Positions 37,890 through 46,204 of a stretch of 64,000 bases of DNA are shown here, piece by piece. A program made the translations under genes and the position numbers. Source of the DNA: Streptomyces glomeratus. GTDB lineage: Bacteria > Actinomycetota > Actinomycetes > Streptomycetales > Streptomycetaceae. Location of the stretch: positions 310,001 through 374,000 of the forward strand of contig NZ_JAKEEB010000004.1 in NCBI RefSeq assembly GCF_021462825.1, written 5' to 3'. How positions within the stretch are numbered: position 1 is the first letter of the stretch; every line of letters begins with the position of its first letter. The notes beneath the pieces were generated by a model. That model worked only from the letters and a program-made list of their open reading frames with translations, had not been told where the DNA came from and searched no databases.

Positions 37890-39076
37890 CCGCGCAGGCG
37901 GCCCCGGCCCGGCAGATGTGGCCGCTGTACGCGGCCGGGTTCACCACCGCCTTCGGCGCGCACGGCATCGCCGCCAGCCTCGGCGGCGACGCCGAGGACG
38001 CGGTCACCTCCCTGCTCGTCCTCGGCGGACTGCTCGCCCTGTACGACGGTGCAGAGGTCGTCCTCAAGCCGCTCTTCGGCACCCTCGCCGACAAGATCGG
38101 CGCCCGCCCCGTACTGCTCGGCGGGCTCGCCGCCTTCGCCGGCGCGTCCGCGCTGTACGTCGTCGCGGACAGCCCGGGCTGGCTGTGGGCCGCCCGTCTC
38201 GGCCAGGGCGCCGCGGCCTCCGCGTTCTCCCCCTCGGCCTCCGCGCTGGTCGCCCGGCTCAACCCGGCCGCCAAGCACGGCCGCGCGTTCGGCGGTTACG
38301 GCTTCTACAAGTCCATCGGCTACACCCTCGGTCCCCTGCTCGGTGGCGTCCTGGTGTGGACCGGAGGGCTGCGGCTGCTGTTCGTCGTCCTCGCGGTGCT
38401 CGGTGCGGCGGTCGCCGTCTGGGGCGCGCTCACCGTGCCCGTCGCGGCTCCGTTGCCCAAGGCCCGGCAGACCGTGCTGGACCTGGCCCGGCGGCTGGCC
38501 GACCCGGACTTCCTCGCCCCGACCGCCGCGCTCGCGGCGGCGACCGGGGCCCTGTCGGTCGGAGTCGGTTTCCTGCCGGTCTCCGGCCGCGCTGCCGGGC
38601 TGGGACCGGTCGCCACCGGCGCAGCGGTGTCGCTGCTCGCCGCCTGTGCCGCGGTCGTCCAGCCGCGCGCCGGGCATGCGCTGGACGACGGGCGCCTCAC
38701 CACTCGTTCCGGCCTGGCAGCGGGTCTGCTGGTCACCGCCGCGGGGTTGGCCTGCGCGATGCTGCCAGGCCTGACCGGCGTCCTTCTCGGTGCAGCCCTC
38801 ACCGGCATCGGCACCGGACTGATCACCCCGCTCGGCTTCGCCGCCCTCGCCTCCTCAACCCCGCCGGAACGCCTGGGCCAGACCATGGGCGCCGCCGAAC
38901 TCGGCCGCGAACTCGGCGACGCCGGCGGGCCCCTCCTGGTCGCCGCCGTCGCCTCGCTCACCACGCTCACCTCCGGCTACGGGGCGCTGGCGGCTCTGAT
39001 CGGAATGGTCCCGGTGATCGCGTTCGCACACCGTCGCGGGCTGTCGGCCACACCCGAGCCCGAAACGGAAGGGTGA
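37886..39076 (+). CDS. MFS transporter
   Basis: 396 residues, about twelve membrane helices. The start is a GTG overlapping the ChrB-like stop (GTGA). The conserved loop after helix 2, GTLADKIGARPVLLGG, is the major facilitator motif A, and the cytosolic middle loop contains LPKARQTVLDLARRL. The start shown gives VTAQAAPARQMWPLYAAGFT. Because it is translationally coupled to a ChrB-like regulator it may export chromate or another oxyanion, but no substrate residue is recognisable. Confidence 0.87.
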   Translation: MTAQAAPARQMWPLYAAGFTTAFGAHGIAASLGGDAEDAVTSLLVLGGLLALYDGAEVVLKPLFGTLADKIGARPVLLGGLAAFAGASALYVVADSPGWLWAARLGQGAAASAFSPSASALVARLNPAAKHGRAFGGYGFYKSIGYTLGPLLGGVLVWTGGLRLLFVVLAVLGAAVAVWGALTVPVAAPLPKARQTVLDLARRLADPDFLAPTAALAAATGALSVGVGFLPVSGRAAGLGPVATGAAVSLLAACAAVVQPRAGHALDDGRLTTRSGLAAGLLVTAAGLACAMLPGLTGVLLGAALTGIGTGLITPLGFAALASSTPPERLGQTMGAAELGRELGDAGGPLLVAAVASLTTLTSGYGALAALIGMVPVIAFAHRRGLSATPEPETEG

Positions 39077-39375
39077 AACGGCACCCGCGCCGCACCAGTC
39101 GGCACCCCTGGGATCCATCTCCGCCCGGACCCTCAGGATGCGGACGGGTGGCGGAACCGACCCTTGCCGACCGCGACCGCAATGCCGGCCGCCGGGTGAG
39201 GTGACCCATGACGGTCAGTCGGCGGCACCGCGTGGGAGCGCGGCCTCGGCCGCCCGACAGGCCGGGCAGAGCGTGGGGCTGCCGGGCGGCCGCCCCTCCG
39301 GACGCCGCGGCCGGACGGAGCCGGCAATTCATGGAGGTCTTCGTGACCACCGCGCAACTGCGGGGTGCCCACGCT
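39077..39375. other. Convergent intergenic region
   Basis: About 300 bases between the MFS gene and the convergent hydrolase gene. No gene, strong hairpin or repeat is apparent to me. Confidence 0.4.
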
Positions 39376-40578
39376 TCACGGAACGAACTTCACCTCTGGA
39401 AAGGCCGGGCTCGGGCCGTCGAGCAGATGGCTCGTGCGGTGGCGCAGGTGAAGGTCGAAGAACGCGAGCGGGTACGCCTGCTGGATCCGCACCGCTCGGG
39501 CCGGGTCGAGGGTGCCGATCCAGCCCCGAAGGTCCTCGTCGCTCATCCCGACGGCTTTCGCCAGCTGGGGGATCAGCACCTGGTAGTCGCCGTAGGAAGG
39601 GTGGACTGCGCCGTCGGCCTGAATGTTGAGCCGCCATCCCCTCAGGTGCGACCAGAACTCGGCGGCGCTGGGCTGCGCGGCCCGGGTGTTTTCGGCGGTC
39701 ATCATCATGAACGGCCGGTTCAGGTCGGTGGTGATCGTCGGTTGCATCGGGCCGTCGAGGCTCAGCCCGGCCCTGACGCGCTGATCTTCGATCACGACGA
39801 GGGCGGTCGCCGTCCCGCCCTTCGACCAGCCGAACATGCCGATGCGGTGCAGGTCGAGGGCGCCACGCAGGCCGGCCGGCAGCGGCCGGTGTTCCGCGTC
39901 GGGGTTGCGCCCTGCGGCGAGGTCCTCGATGCGGTCTAGGACGAACCGGATGTCCGTGGCGAAGTCCGCTGGCCGCATTGCGTGCTTCGGGTCCATGAGG
40001 GGGACGATGACCCGGCCGTCGGGGAACTCGCTGAAGGTGTCGTAGGTGTGATCCACCGTGACCACCACGTATCCGTGGCTGGCGAGTTCCTGAACCACGG
40101 TGGTGGTGTCCGCACGGTGATCGTGCGCGCCGTGCGAGAACACGACGACGGGCAGTCGTCCGCCGGTTCGCCGGACCGGGGCGCCCTGGTGGCCGGCCGT
40201 GAGTGGCGCCACCGCGGCGTCGGCCGGGAACCCCCCGGACGTCAGGAGCGCCCGCAGCACGGCCGGGGGCGTCCAACGCGCCGGCGGATACCGTTCGGCG
40301 TCCCGGGCGGGGTACCAGACGCCGGCCATGAGTTCGCGGTGATGTCCGGGGCCGGCCACGGGATCCGGACGCGAACTGTCGACGAGATGCAGCGCCACCG
40401 TGCCCGTCGGGTACGGTCCGGTGGGCGCGGGCAGGGTGAGCTGCACCGGGCCCGGGGCGGCGGAGGCCGCCCACGCCCGGGGGGCGACGCCGATCGGTAA
40501 GGCGGTTCCGACTGCCAGCGTGGCTTTGAGCATGCGGCGGCGTGTCATTCCTTCTTGGTTCAGCGGTGCGGTTGTCAC
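39376..40578 (-). CDS. Exported alpha/beta hydrolase (PAF-acetylhydrolase-like)
   Basis: 400 residues from a GTG at 40578 with GGGAG upstream. The N-terminus has a Tat-like signal, MTRRRMLKATLAVGTALPIG. The catalytic elements are visible: oxyanion region RLPVVVFSHGAHDH, nucleophile elbow FGWSKGG (Ser), an Asp in SLDGPMQP, and a His in GAVHPSYGDY. The same order occurs in platelet-activating-factor acetylhydrolase-like enzymes and related polyester/lipid esterases. It is likely secreted; substrate is unknown. The much longer open frame upstream lies antisense to or overlaps the ABC permease and is not part of the gene. Confidence 0.82.
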   Translation of the reverse strand: MTTAPLNQEGMTRRRMLKATLAVGTALPIGVAPRAWAASAAPGPVQLTLPAPTGPYPTGTVALHLVDSSRPDPVAGPGHHRELMAGVWYPARDAERYPPARWTPPAVLRALLTSGGFPADAAVAPLTAGHQGAPVRRTGGRLPVVVFSHGAHDHRADTTTVVQELASHGYVVVTVDHTYDTFSEFPDGRVIVPLMDPKHAMRPADFATDIRFVLDRIEDLAAGRNPDAEHRPLPAGLRGALDLHRIGMFGWSKGGTATALVVIEDQRVRAGLSLDGPMQPTITTDLNRPFMMMTAENTRAAQPSAAEFWSHLRGWRLNIQADGAVHPSYGDYQVLIPQLAKAVGMSDEDLRGWIGTLDPARAVRIQQAYPLAFFDLHLRHRTSHLLDGPSPAFPEVKFVP

Positions 40579-40808
40579 GGAGTCTCCCTGGGCTTCTTGT
40601 GCAGAACCGGGCTGCGGCACCGCGTTCGGGTAGCCGGCCGAGCCCACCGACTTCTTTCGACGTCTGGATGTCGGCGCTTTGTGACGAGGGATCAGAAGGT
40701 CCTGACTGGGACCCTCGAATGCAGGTGTCAGGTCCTCGTCGCTCCGCCGAGGCGGCTGGCCCGGACGCCGTTGGAGGGGTGTCCGGGGCGTAGTGAGGAG
40801 TTGACGTA

Positions 40809-43043
40809 TCAGCCGTTGCGGGCGGCCCCTGGACCGGTGATGCGTTTGAGGAGGGGGAGAGTCGAGGCGATGATGCCCAGCGAGGCGACGAGGCCGAGGG
40901 CGACGAGCGCGTAGTACGCCGCGCCCGGCGACACCAGGTCGTAGTGCATCTGCGATTTCAGGAACAGGGCGGAGGCGGCGAAGGCCGTACCGATCGAGAT
41001 CGCGGCCACCGCCAGCAGCGGCAGCGTGCTCTCCAGGCCGATCACCCACTGCAGCAACCGCAGCGGCGCGCCGGTGAGTCGCAGCAACGCGAACGGGCGC
41101 CGGCGATCCGTCAGGCCCGCGACGACGCTCACCGCCAGGCTGCAGCCTGCGATCGGCAGGGTGGTCAGCAGCACCACGTTGGCCAGTTGCCGCCAACCGG
41201 CCAGCTGTTGCTGCAAGTCGGTGCCCCAGTCGCCCACCGTGCGGGCCTGTTGATGCGGGTAGGCGGTGGTGAGCAGGGTCCGTACGCGTTCCACGGCGGC
41301 TGTCGACCCGTCGGTGGCCACGTAGACCATCTGCACGGGCAGCCTGGCGAGGGCGGCCGTGCTGATCGCGGCGGCGGGCCACTGATGGCTCGGTCGCGAC
41401 TGCAGGCTGACGAAGGCGTAGAAGTCGACGGCCGTGGCCCTTGCTCCGGTCGGGCAGCGGCCGACCATCGGGGTCTGCGCCAGGTCGGAGCAGGACACCA
41501 GCGCAGGCGCCTCCGGGAGGGGATCGGTTGGGTCCTTGCCGATGCCGTCGGGGTTGGCGTGGACGAGGGCCACGCCCCGCACGCCCGGGATCGCCCGCAC
41601 CTCGGTGAGCAGCTGTGCCGGAATGGCCCCGGCCAGCGGCGCCCTGCCGTCGCCGCCGTCCTCCACTACCGTCCGGGTCTGCCGGTCGCCGCCCAGCGTG
41701 CCGCGGTGGTCGTTGATGGTGCCGATGATGCTGACTGTTGCGGTGGTCACGAACAGGGCCAGGACGAGGCCGCTGACCGCGCGGAAGCCGGCCTTCGGGT
41801 CGTCGGCGAGCCGGCGCACCGCGATCAGAGCGGCCGGGCGTCGGGTGCGCCGGGCAACCGCCCGGGCGGCGGTCATGGTCAGCCACGGCCCGGCGATCAC
41901 CAGGCCCAGCATCACCACCAGGAATCCCGGGAGGTAGGCCGCCGTCTGGCCGTTCCCGGTCGCCGGGCGACGGCCGGCGAAGACGAAGTACGCCAGCTCG
42001 GCCAGGCCCGCCAGCAGCGGGATCAGCCGCCAGGCACGCGGCGGGCGCGGGGTCACCCGACGGGTCACGCCGAGCGGGGAGACGGTGACCCGGCGCAGCG
42101 CGAGGCGCGCCGCGATCGCCGCCGCCACCGGCACGCCGACGACGACGCCGAGGGCCTGCGGGATGCTGAGCGTCAGATCCGAAAGGAAGAACCGCTGCTG
42201 CCCGGTGAGCGGAACGGTGGCGACCAGCGGGCGCAGCGCGGCGTAGAGCCCGAAGCCGATCATCGTCCCGGCGGCCGCCGCCAGCGCGGACTCCACCGCC
42301 GAGAGCACCGACACCTGCCGGGGAGTGGCGCCGACCAGCCGCATCGCCGCGTACCGCTGCTCGCGCGTGGCGGCGGACAGGCGGGTCGCGGTGGCGATGA
42401 AGATCAGCACCGGGAAGATCAGTGCCCCGGCCACCACGGAGGAGATGAGCGTCATCGCGTCGCCGCGTACGGCGTTGTCCCAGCACTCGTTGTCGCAGAT
42501 GGGCGGCCGGGTACCGGCGATGCTGGTGACCGCTCTCGCCCCTGGTGCGCCCTTGATCTGGGCGGGGGCACGGCCGATGACGGCGATCAGCGAGTCCGGG
42601 GAGGCCAGAGCGGCGTCGCCGATCGTGCCGGTGAGCCGCCCTGGGAAGCGGTCGCCCAGCTGGTCGGCCGGGGTGTCGCGGATCAGCTTGGCCAGCGCGG
42701 GGGAGGCGTAGTACTCGCCGGGCGCGGGCAGGTGCGTCAGGCCGGGCGGGACGGGCGAGTTCGGGCCGGTCGCGGCGACGTCGACCTCGGTGAGGGACTT
42801 GCCGTCGTAGTAGTCGCCGTGCGCCCACCACCACAGCGGGTCCCCCGACGCCTGCTCGGTACGGCTCGCGGCGCCGGTGTCGAGCCACACCTGCCGCTGG
42901 TTCGTCCGCTCGACGGCGTTCATGCTGGCGAAGGTCGACAGCAGCAGCCCGACGCCGATGGCGACCGCGGCGGCGATCATGGCCAGCCGGGCGACCGCCT
43001 CCCGGCCGCCGCTGACCGCGAGGCGGAGCGCGAAGGCGATCAC
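40809..43043 (-). CDS. FtsX-type ABC transporter permease
   Basis: 744 residues from a GTG at 43043. An N-terminal membrane helix (LAMIAAAVAIGVGLLLSTFAS) is followed by a large extracytoplasmic region, then clusters of helices around residues 210-310 and 350-420, and a C-terminal FtsX-domain cluster. This MacB/FtsX duplicated plan is usual for exporters of lipids, peptides or antibiotics, or for lipoprotein handling. Its start overlaps the stop of the ATP-binding gene by four bases. Confidence 0.88.
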   Translation of the reverse strand: MIAFALRLAVSGGREAVARLAMIAAAVAIGVGLLLSTFASMNAVERTNQRQVWLDTGAASRTEQASGDPLWWWAHGDYYDGKSLTEVDVAATGPNSPVPPGLTHLPAPGEYYASPALAKLIRDTPADQLGDRFPGRLTGTIGDAALASPDSLIAVIGRAPAQIKGAPGARAVTSIAGTRPPICDNECWDNAVRGDAMTLISSVVAGALIFPVLIFIATATRLSAATREQRYAAMRLVGATPRQVSVLSAVESALAAAAGTMIGFGLYAALRPLVATVPLTGQQRFFLSDLTLSIPQALGVVVGVPVAAAIAARLALRRVTVSPLGVTRRVTPRPPRAWRLIPLLAGLAELAYFVFAGRRPATGNGQTAAYLPGFLVVMLGLVIAGPWLTMTAARAVARRTRRPAALIAVRRLADDPKAGFRAVSGLVLALFVTTATVSIIGTINDHRGTLGGDRQTRTVVEDGGDGRAPLAGAIPAQLLTEVRAIPGVRGVALVHANPDGIGKDPTDPLPEAPALVSCSDLAQTPMVGRCPTGARATAVDFYAFVSLQSRPSHQWPAAAISTAALARLPVQMVYVATDGSTAAVERVRTLLTTAYPHQQARTVGDWGTDLQQQLAGWRQLANVVLLTTLPIAGCSLAVSVVAGLTDRRRPFALLRLTGAPLRLLQWVIGLESTLPLLAVAAISIGTAFAASALFLKSQMHYDLVSPGAAYYALVALGLVASLGIIASTLPLLKRITGPGAARNG

Positions 43044-43726
43044 GAGGCGATCCGTCCGGTCGTGAGCAGGCTGGCCTTGCCGTCCCGCACGATGGCCTCC
43101 CGGTCGGCGTGCGCGGCGACCCGGGGCTCGTGGGTCACCAGGACGACGGTGGTGCCCTCCTCGTGGGCCGCGTCCACCATCAGGTCCATCACCTGCTCGC
43201 CGGTCAGCGAGTCCAGCGCCCCGGTCGGCTCGTCGGCGAACAGGACCTTGGGCCGGGCCACCAAACCGCGGGCCAGCGCCACCCGCTGCGCCTGACCACC
43301 CGACAACTCCCCGGAACGGCGCCGCTCCAGGCCGTCCAGGCCCAGCCGGGCGAACCAGGGCCGGGCCTCGGCGAGCGCGGCCGTCCGGCGCACGCCGGCA
43401 AACAGCAGCGGCAGGGCGACGTTCTCCTCGGCGGTCAACTCGGGGACGAGCTGGCCGAACTGGAAGACGAAGCCGAAGGTGTCGCGGCGAAAGGCGCTGC
43501 GCTCGGCCTCGTTCAGGGTGTCGATGCGGCGTCCGTCGAAGTGCACCTCGCCCGAGTCGGGGGTGAGGATGCCGGCCAGGCAGTACAGCAGCGTGGACTT
43601 GCCCGAGCCGCTCGGACCCATCACGGCGAACACCTCGCCGGCCTCGATGGCCAGGCTGGCGCCGCGCAGGGCGGGGGTCTCGCCGAAGGAGAGAGTGAGG
43701 TCGCGGGCCTCGATCAGGGCGGTCAT
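43040..43726 (-). CDS. ABC transporter ATP-binding protein (MacB/LolD type)
   Basis: 228 residues with all nucleotide-binding motifs: Walker A MGPSGSGKSTLLYC, Q-loop FVFQFGQLVPEL, signature LSGGQAQRVALARGL, Walker B VLFADEPTGALD and the H-loop VTHEPRVA. Length and motif spacing match MacB/LolD-type ATPases that pair with FtsX permeases, encoded next with a four-base overlap. The start also overlaps the PadR stop by four bases, so the three genes form one translational chain. Confidence 0.95.
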   Translation of the reverse strand: MTALIEARDLTLSFGETPALRGASLAIEAGEVFAVMGPSGSGKSTLLYCLAGILTPDSGEVHFDGRRIDTLNEAERSAFRRDTFGFVFQFGQLVPELTAEENVALPLLFAGVRRTAALAEARPWFARLGLDGLERRRSGELSGGQAQRVALARGLVARPKVLFADEPTGALDSLTGEQVMDLMVDAAHEEGTTVVLVTHEPRVAAHADREAIVRDGKASLLTTGRIAS

Positions 43727-44247
43727 GTGCGCACCGCCGCGGCGAGCGTATCCATCCGGGCCGCGGTCAGCTCGATCCATCGCAGGTCGGCCTCCAGGTG
43801 GAACAGGCCGTGGTCGGCGAGCAGGGCGTCGATGATCGGGCCGGTGCGGCGCAGCCGGGTCAGCTCGTGCATCCGCTGCAGGTGGGCGGCCCGCTGGGTG
43901 TCGAGGTACTGCTGGGCGTCGCGGCCGAGCATCAGGGCCAGCACGACTTTGGTGAACAGCACCGTCTGCAGGTTGGGCTCGGGGGCCACCGGCTCGGTGA
44001 GCCAGGCCTCGAACTCCGTCGCCCCCGCCTCGGTGATCACGTAGCGCTTGCGCTCGGGGCCGACTCCGGGCTCCGCCTCGCCGGCGATGACCTTCCCGTC
44101 CCGCGCCAACCGGCCAAGGGTCGTATAGACCTGCCCGTACGGCAGCGGTTTGCCACGGTTGAAGAAGGCGTCGTAGTCGCGCTTGAGGTCGTAGCCGTGG
44201 CTCGGCTCCCGCTCCAGCAGCCCCAACAGGGTGAGAGGAACACTCAT
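43723..44247 (-). CDS. PadR-family transcriptional repressor
   Basis: 174 residues from the ATG at 44247 (MSVPLTLLGLLEREPSHGYD), with an extended N-terminal frame rejected. The winged helix contains HGYDLKRDYDAFF and LPYGQVYTTLGRLARDGKV; the C-terminal part is a helical dimerisation domain (TVLFTKVVLALMLGRDA). PadR proteins often respond to the substrate of the exporter they control. It starts the PadR-ATPase-permease chain and has an inverted repeat upstream. Confidence 0.92.
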   Translation of the reverse strand: MSVPLTLLGLLEREPSHGYDLKRDYDAFFNRGKPLPYGQVYTTLGRLARDGKVIAGEAEPGVGPERKRYVITEAGATEFEAWLTEPVAPEPNLQTVLFTKVVLALMLGRDAQQYLDTQRAAHLQRMHELTRLRRTGPIIDALLADHGLFHLEADLRWIELTAARMDTLAAAVRT

Positions 44248-44256
44248 GCGAGGACC

Positions 44257-44285
44257 ATACACCGAGGATATACTCTGAGTGTATA
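44257..44285 (-). promoter_or_regulatory. PadR operator candidate
   Basis: Nested inverted repeats upstream of the PadR gene: ATACAC (44257-44262) with GTGTAT (44279-44284), and TATAC (44269-44273) with GTATA (44281-44285). AT-rich ATAC/GTAT palindromes fit PadR-box spacing. Confidence 0.6.
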
Positions 44286-44370
44286 TCTGCTGAGAGTGCA
44301 TTCTGGCCTTGGGTCCTCGCATCCGGCCGCGGGCCGGTCACCCACCGGCGACCAGCCCCTGAGCCGACTG

Positions 44371-44637
44371 TCAGAGACGCTGGTTCAGAGCTTTGGCCGG
44401 CTGCCTGCCGGCGGCTCGCGCGGCGGCGAGTTCGGTATCGCGTTCTTCCAGCCGAGCGGAGAGCTCGACGTTGCGCTGTTCCACTCCGGTGACCGTGCGC
44501 TGGAGTTCGTCGATGTCGCCGGAGGCTTCGAGACCCGACTCGCGCCAGACCTGCTCTCCCAGCGCTTCGGACAGCTGCTTCTCCAGTTGCTGGATGCGGG
44601 CGGCAAGGCGAGTGTTGCGGGCCGTCCTACTGAAGGT
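44371..44637 (-). pseudogene. Remnant of a transposon-associated coiled-coil (DUF6262-like) gene
   Basis: Leftward frame encoding RLAARIQQLEKQLSEALGEQ then VWRESGLEASGDIDELQR and ERDTELAAARAAGR, ending at 44371. This matches the C-terminal part of the coiled-coil protein found with tyrosine-recombinase transposons and integrative elements. It has no start codon and is cut by an in-frame TAG at 44638-44640. Family name from memory. Confidence 0.6.
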
Positions 44638-44712
44638 CTACGCGAAGAGTCTGTACGGCGCGACGGCCATGACCAAGCCCGGATCGACGAAGCTCTGAAG
44701 CGCTGGACGTGA
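44621..44712 (+). pseudogene. Remnant of a tyrosine integrase C-terminus, frameshifted
   Basis: Rightward peptide AVLLKVYAKSLYG (44621-44659) continues after a frame change as GHDQARIDEALKRWT, ending at TGA 44710-44712. LLKVYAK is the usual end-of-catalytic-domain sequence of streptomycete integrases. The fragment is about 160 bases from tRNA-Tyr, a known integration target. Confidence 0.55.
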
Positions 44713-44820
44713 CCCACACCGCCCCACCGATGCCCCGCAAGCACGAGTCGGCACGGCAATCAGAGTGAGACAAGGTGGAGCGAGGCACCTTGAAGTGACC
44801 ACACAGTCACTCTGAACGCT

Positions 44821-44864
44821 GAAAGGGTCCGCGACCAGCGTTTTCGCTGGTCGCGGACCCTTTC
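44821..44864. terminator. Long perfect hairpin beside tRNA-Tyr
   Basis: Twenty-base perfect arms (44821-44840 and 44845-44864) with a TTTT loop, eight bases beyond the 3' end of leftward tRNA-Tyr. Acts as the tRNA terminator in that direction. Confidence 0.88.
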
Positions 44865-44871
44865 AGTCCAG

Positions 44872-44953
44872 TGGCGGCGCCAGGATTCGAACCTGGGTAG
44901 GCATAGCCGACAGATTTACAGTCTGCTCCCTTTGGCCGCTCGGGCACACCGCC
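44872..44953 (-). tRNA. tRNA-Tyr (anticodon GTA), candidate attB
   Basis: 82 nucleotides with a long variable arm. Acceptor GGCGGTG pairs with CGCCGCC, discriminator A. The anticodon stem GCAGA/TCTGT encloses CTGTAAA, giving GTA; the T-arm holds GGTTCGAATCC. The chromosomal tRNA-Tyr is the documented integration site of SLP1 in Streptomyces. Integrase and mobile-element remnants lie immediately beyond its 3' end, so this tRNA has probably served as attB here. Confidence 0.95.
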
Positions 44954-45178
44954 GGGGATCGCTGCCGTGGATCCGCTTTTCCGCGGTGCTCCCTGGCAAC
45001 GACGTAAACGATACCCGATGCACAGGGGTGCTTCGCCACCCGATAGATCGGCACCTCGAGCGGGACGGGATGACTAGGCTTAAGCGGATGCGGCCCGGGG
45101 TCGGAACCGGGCCAGGCGGCCGCGCTCCCGCACGCCTATACGCACCCCGATCCATCCCGATACAAGGAGCCACAGGAC

Positions 45179-45667
45179 ATGGCCGACTCCAGTTTCGACA
45201 TCGTCTCGAAGGTCGAGCGGCAGGAGGTCGACAACGCCCTCAACCAGGCCGCCAAGGAGATCTCGCAGCGCTACGACTTCAAGAACGTCGGTGCCTCGAT
45301 CGCCTGGTCCGGCGACAAGATCCTGATGCAGGCCAACTCCGAGGACCGTGTGAAGGCCATCCTCGACGTCTTCGAGTCGAAGCTGGTCAAGCGCGGAGTC
45401 TCCCTGAAGTCGCTGGACGCCGGTGAGCCGCAGCTCTCCGGCAAGGAGTACAAGATCTTCGCGTCGATCGAGGAGGGCATCTCCCAGGAGAACGCCAAGA
45501 AGGTGGCGAAGATCATCCGCGACGAGGGCCCGAAGGGCGTCAAGGCGCAGGTGCAGGGGGACGAGCTGCGCGTCAGCTCCAAGAGCCGCGACGACCTTCA
45601 GGCCGTGATCGCCCTGCTGAAGGGCAAGGACTTCGACTTCGCGCTGCAGTTCGTGAACTACCGGTAG
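45179..45667 (+). CDS. YajQ family nucleotide-binding protein
   Basis: 162 residues, the full UPF0234/YajQ length: [37 protein letters not shown], and the C-terminal [20 protein letters not shown]. Family members bind nucleotides; in Xanthomonas YajQ binds cyclic di-GMP and interacts with a transcription factor, but whether this holds in actinomycetes is unknown. It stands alone after tRNA-Tyr and before a clear terminator. Confidence 0.93.
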   Translation: MADSSFDIVSKVERQEVDNALNQAAKEISQRYDFKNVGASIAWSGDKILMQANSEDRVKAILDVFESKLVKRGVSLKSLDAGEPQLSGKEYKIFASIEEGISQENAKKVAKIIRDEGPKGVKAQVQGDELRVSSKSRDDLQAVIALLKGKDFDFALQFVNYR

Positions 45668-45696
45668 GCCCCTGCGGTCCGTCGTCCGGTACGAGG

Positions 45697-45733
45697 AAGG
45701 GTGGGCACCCCGAGCGGGGTGCCCACCCTTTTC
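45697..45733 (+). terminator. Rho-independent terminator after YajQ
   Basis: A perfect 15-bp stem (arms 45697-45711 and 45716-45730, arm AAGGGTGGGCACCCC) with loop GAGC, followed by a short TT. It probably also ends the convergent small membrane gene. Confidence 0.9.
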
Positions 45734-45762
45734 CGCTGCCGGCTGCGGCTTCAGGGGTGCGG

Positions 45763-46029
45763 TCAGCGCCGTGAGTCGCCGAACAGGATGCGGTAGATGA
45801 TCAGCAACACCAGAGAGCCGCCGATCGCGGCCGCCCACGTCGGACCGTCGTAGAAGTGCTTGGTGATCGGGTGGTGGAGCCAGCGGGCGGAGATCCAGCC
45901 CCCGATGAAGGCGCCCGCGATACCGATGAGGGTCGTGCCGAAGAAGCCGCCGGGGTCCTTGCCCGGCAGCAGGAACTTCGCGATGGCGCCCGCCAACAGC
46001 CCCAGAACGATCCAGCCGACGATGCCCAT
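45763..46029 (-). CDS. GlsB/YeaQ/YmgE-type small membrane protein
   Basis: 88 residues from the ATG at 46029, with GGGGCAGGGC upstream. Three hydrophobic segments: IVGWIVLGLLAGAIAKFLLP, TLIGIAGAFIGGWISA and IGGSLVLLIIYRILFG, with the LLPGKDPGGFFGT loop of the transglycosylase-associated/GlsB family. These small membrane proteins are stress-associated in several bacteria; molecular function is not known. An upstream in-frame GTG would add seven residues. Confidence 0.88.
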   Translation of the reverse strand: MGIVGWIVLGLLAGAIAKFLLPGKDPGGFFGTTLIGIAGAFIGGWISARWLHHPITKHFYDGPTWAAAIGGSLVLLIIYRILFGDSRR

Positions 46030-46204
46030 GCCCTGCCCCTGTCTCTCCACGCTGCGCCTGTGCTGAGCTCATGCTCCGGCCAGGCCGTATTCATGCGTTG
46101 ACGCCACCTGATGCTGCTGGTCGCGCTGTTTCCCGCGGCCGTGTCCGTCATCGGGGAGGACGTCCCCGGGCTGCCGGCGGTTGCGGGTCAGTAGGGTGCG
46201 GTCC

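Noticed and set aside
40579..42888. N-terminal 770 codons in frame with the exported hydrolase
   Set aside because: Overlaps the ABC permease coding sequence in another frame; the hydrolase signal peptide and ribosome-binding site begin at 40578.
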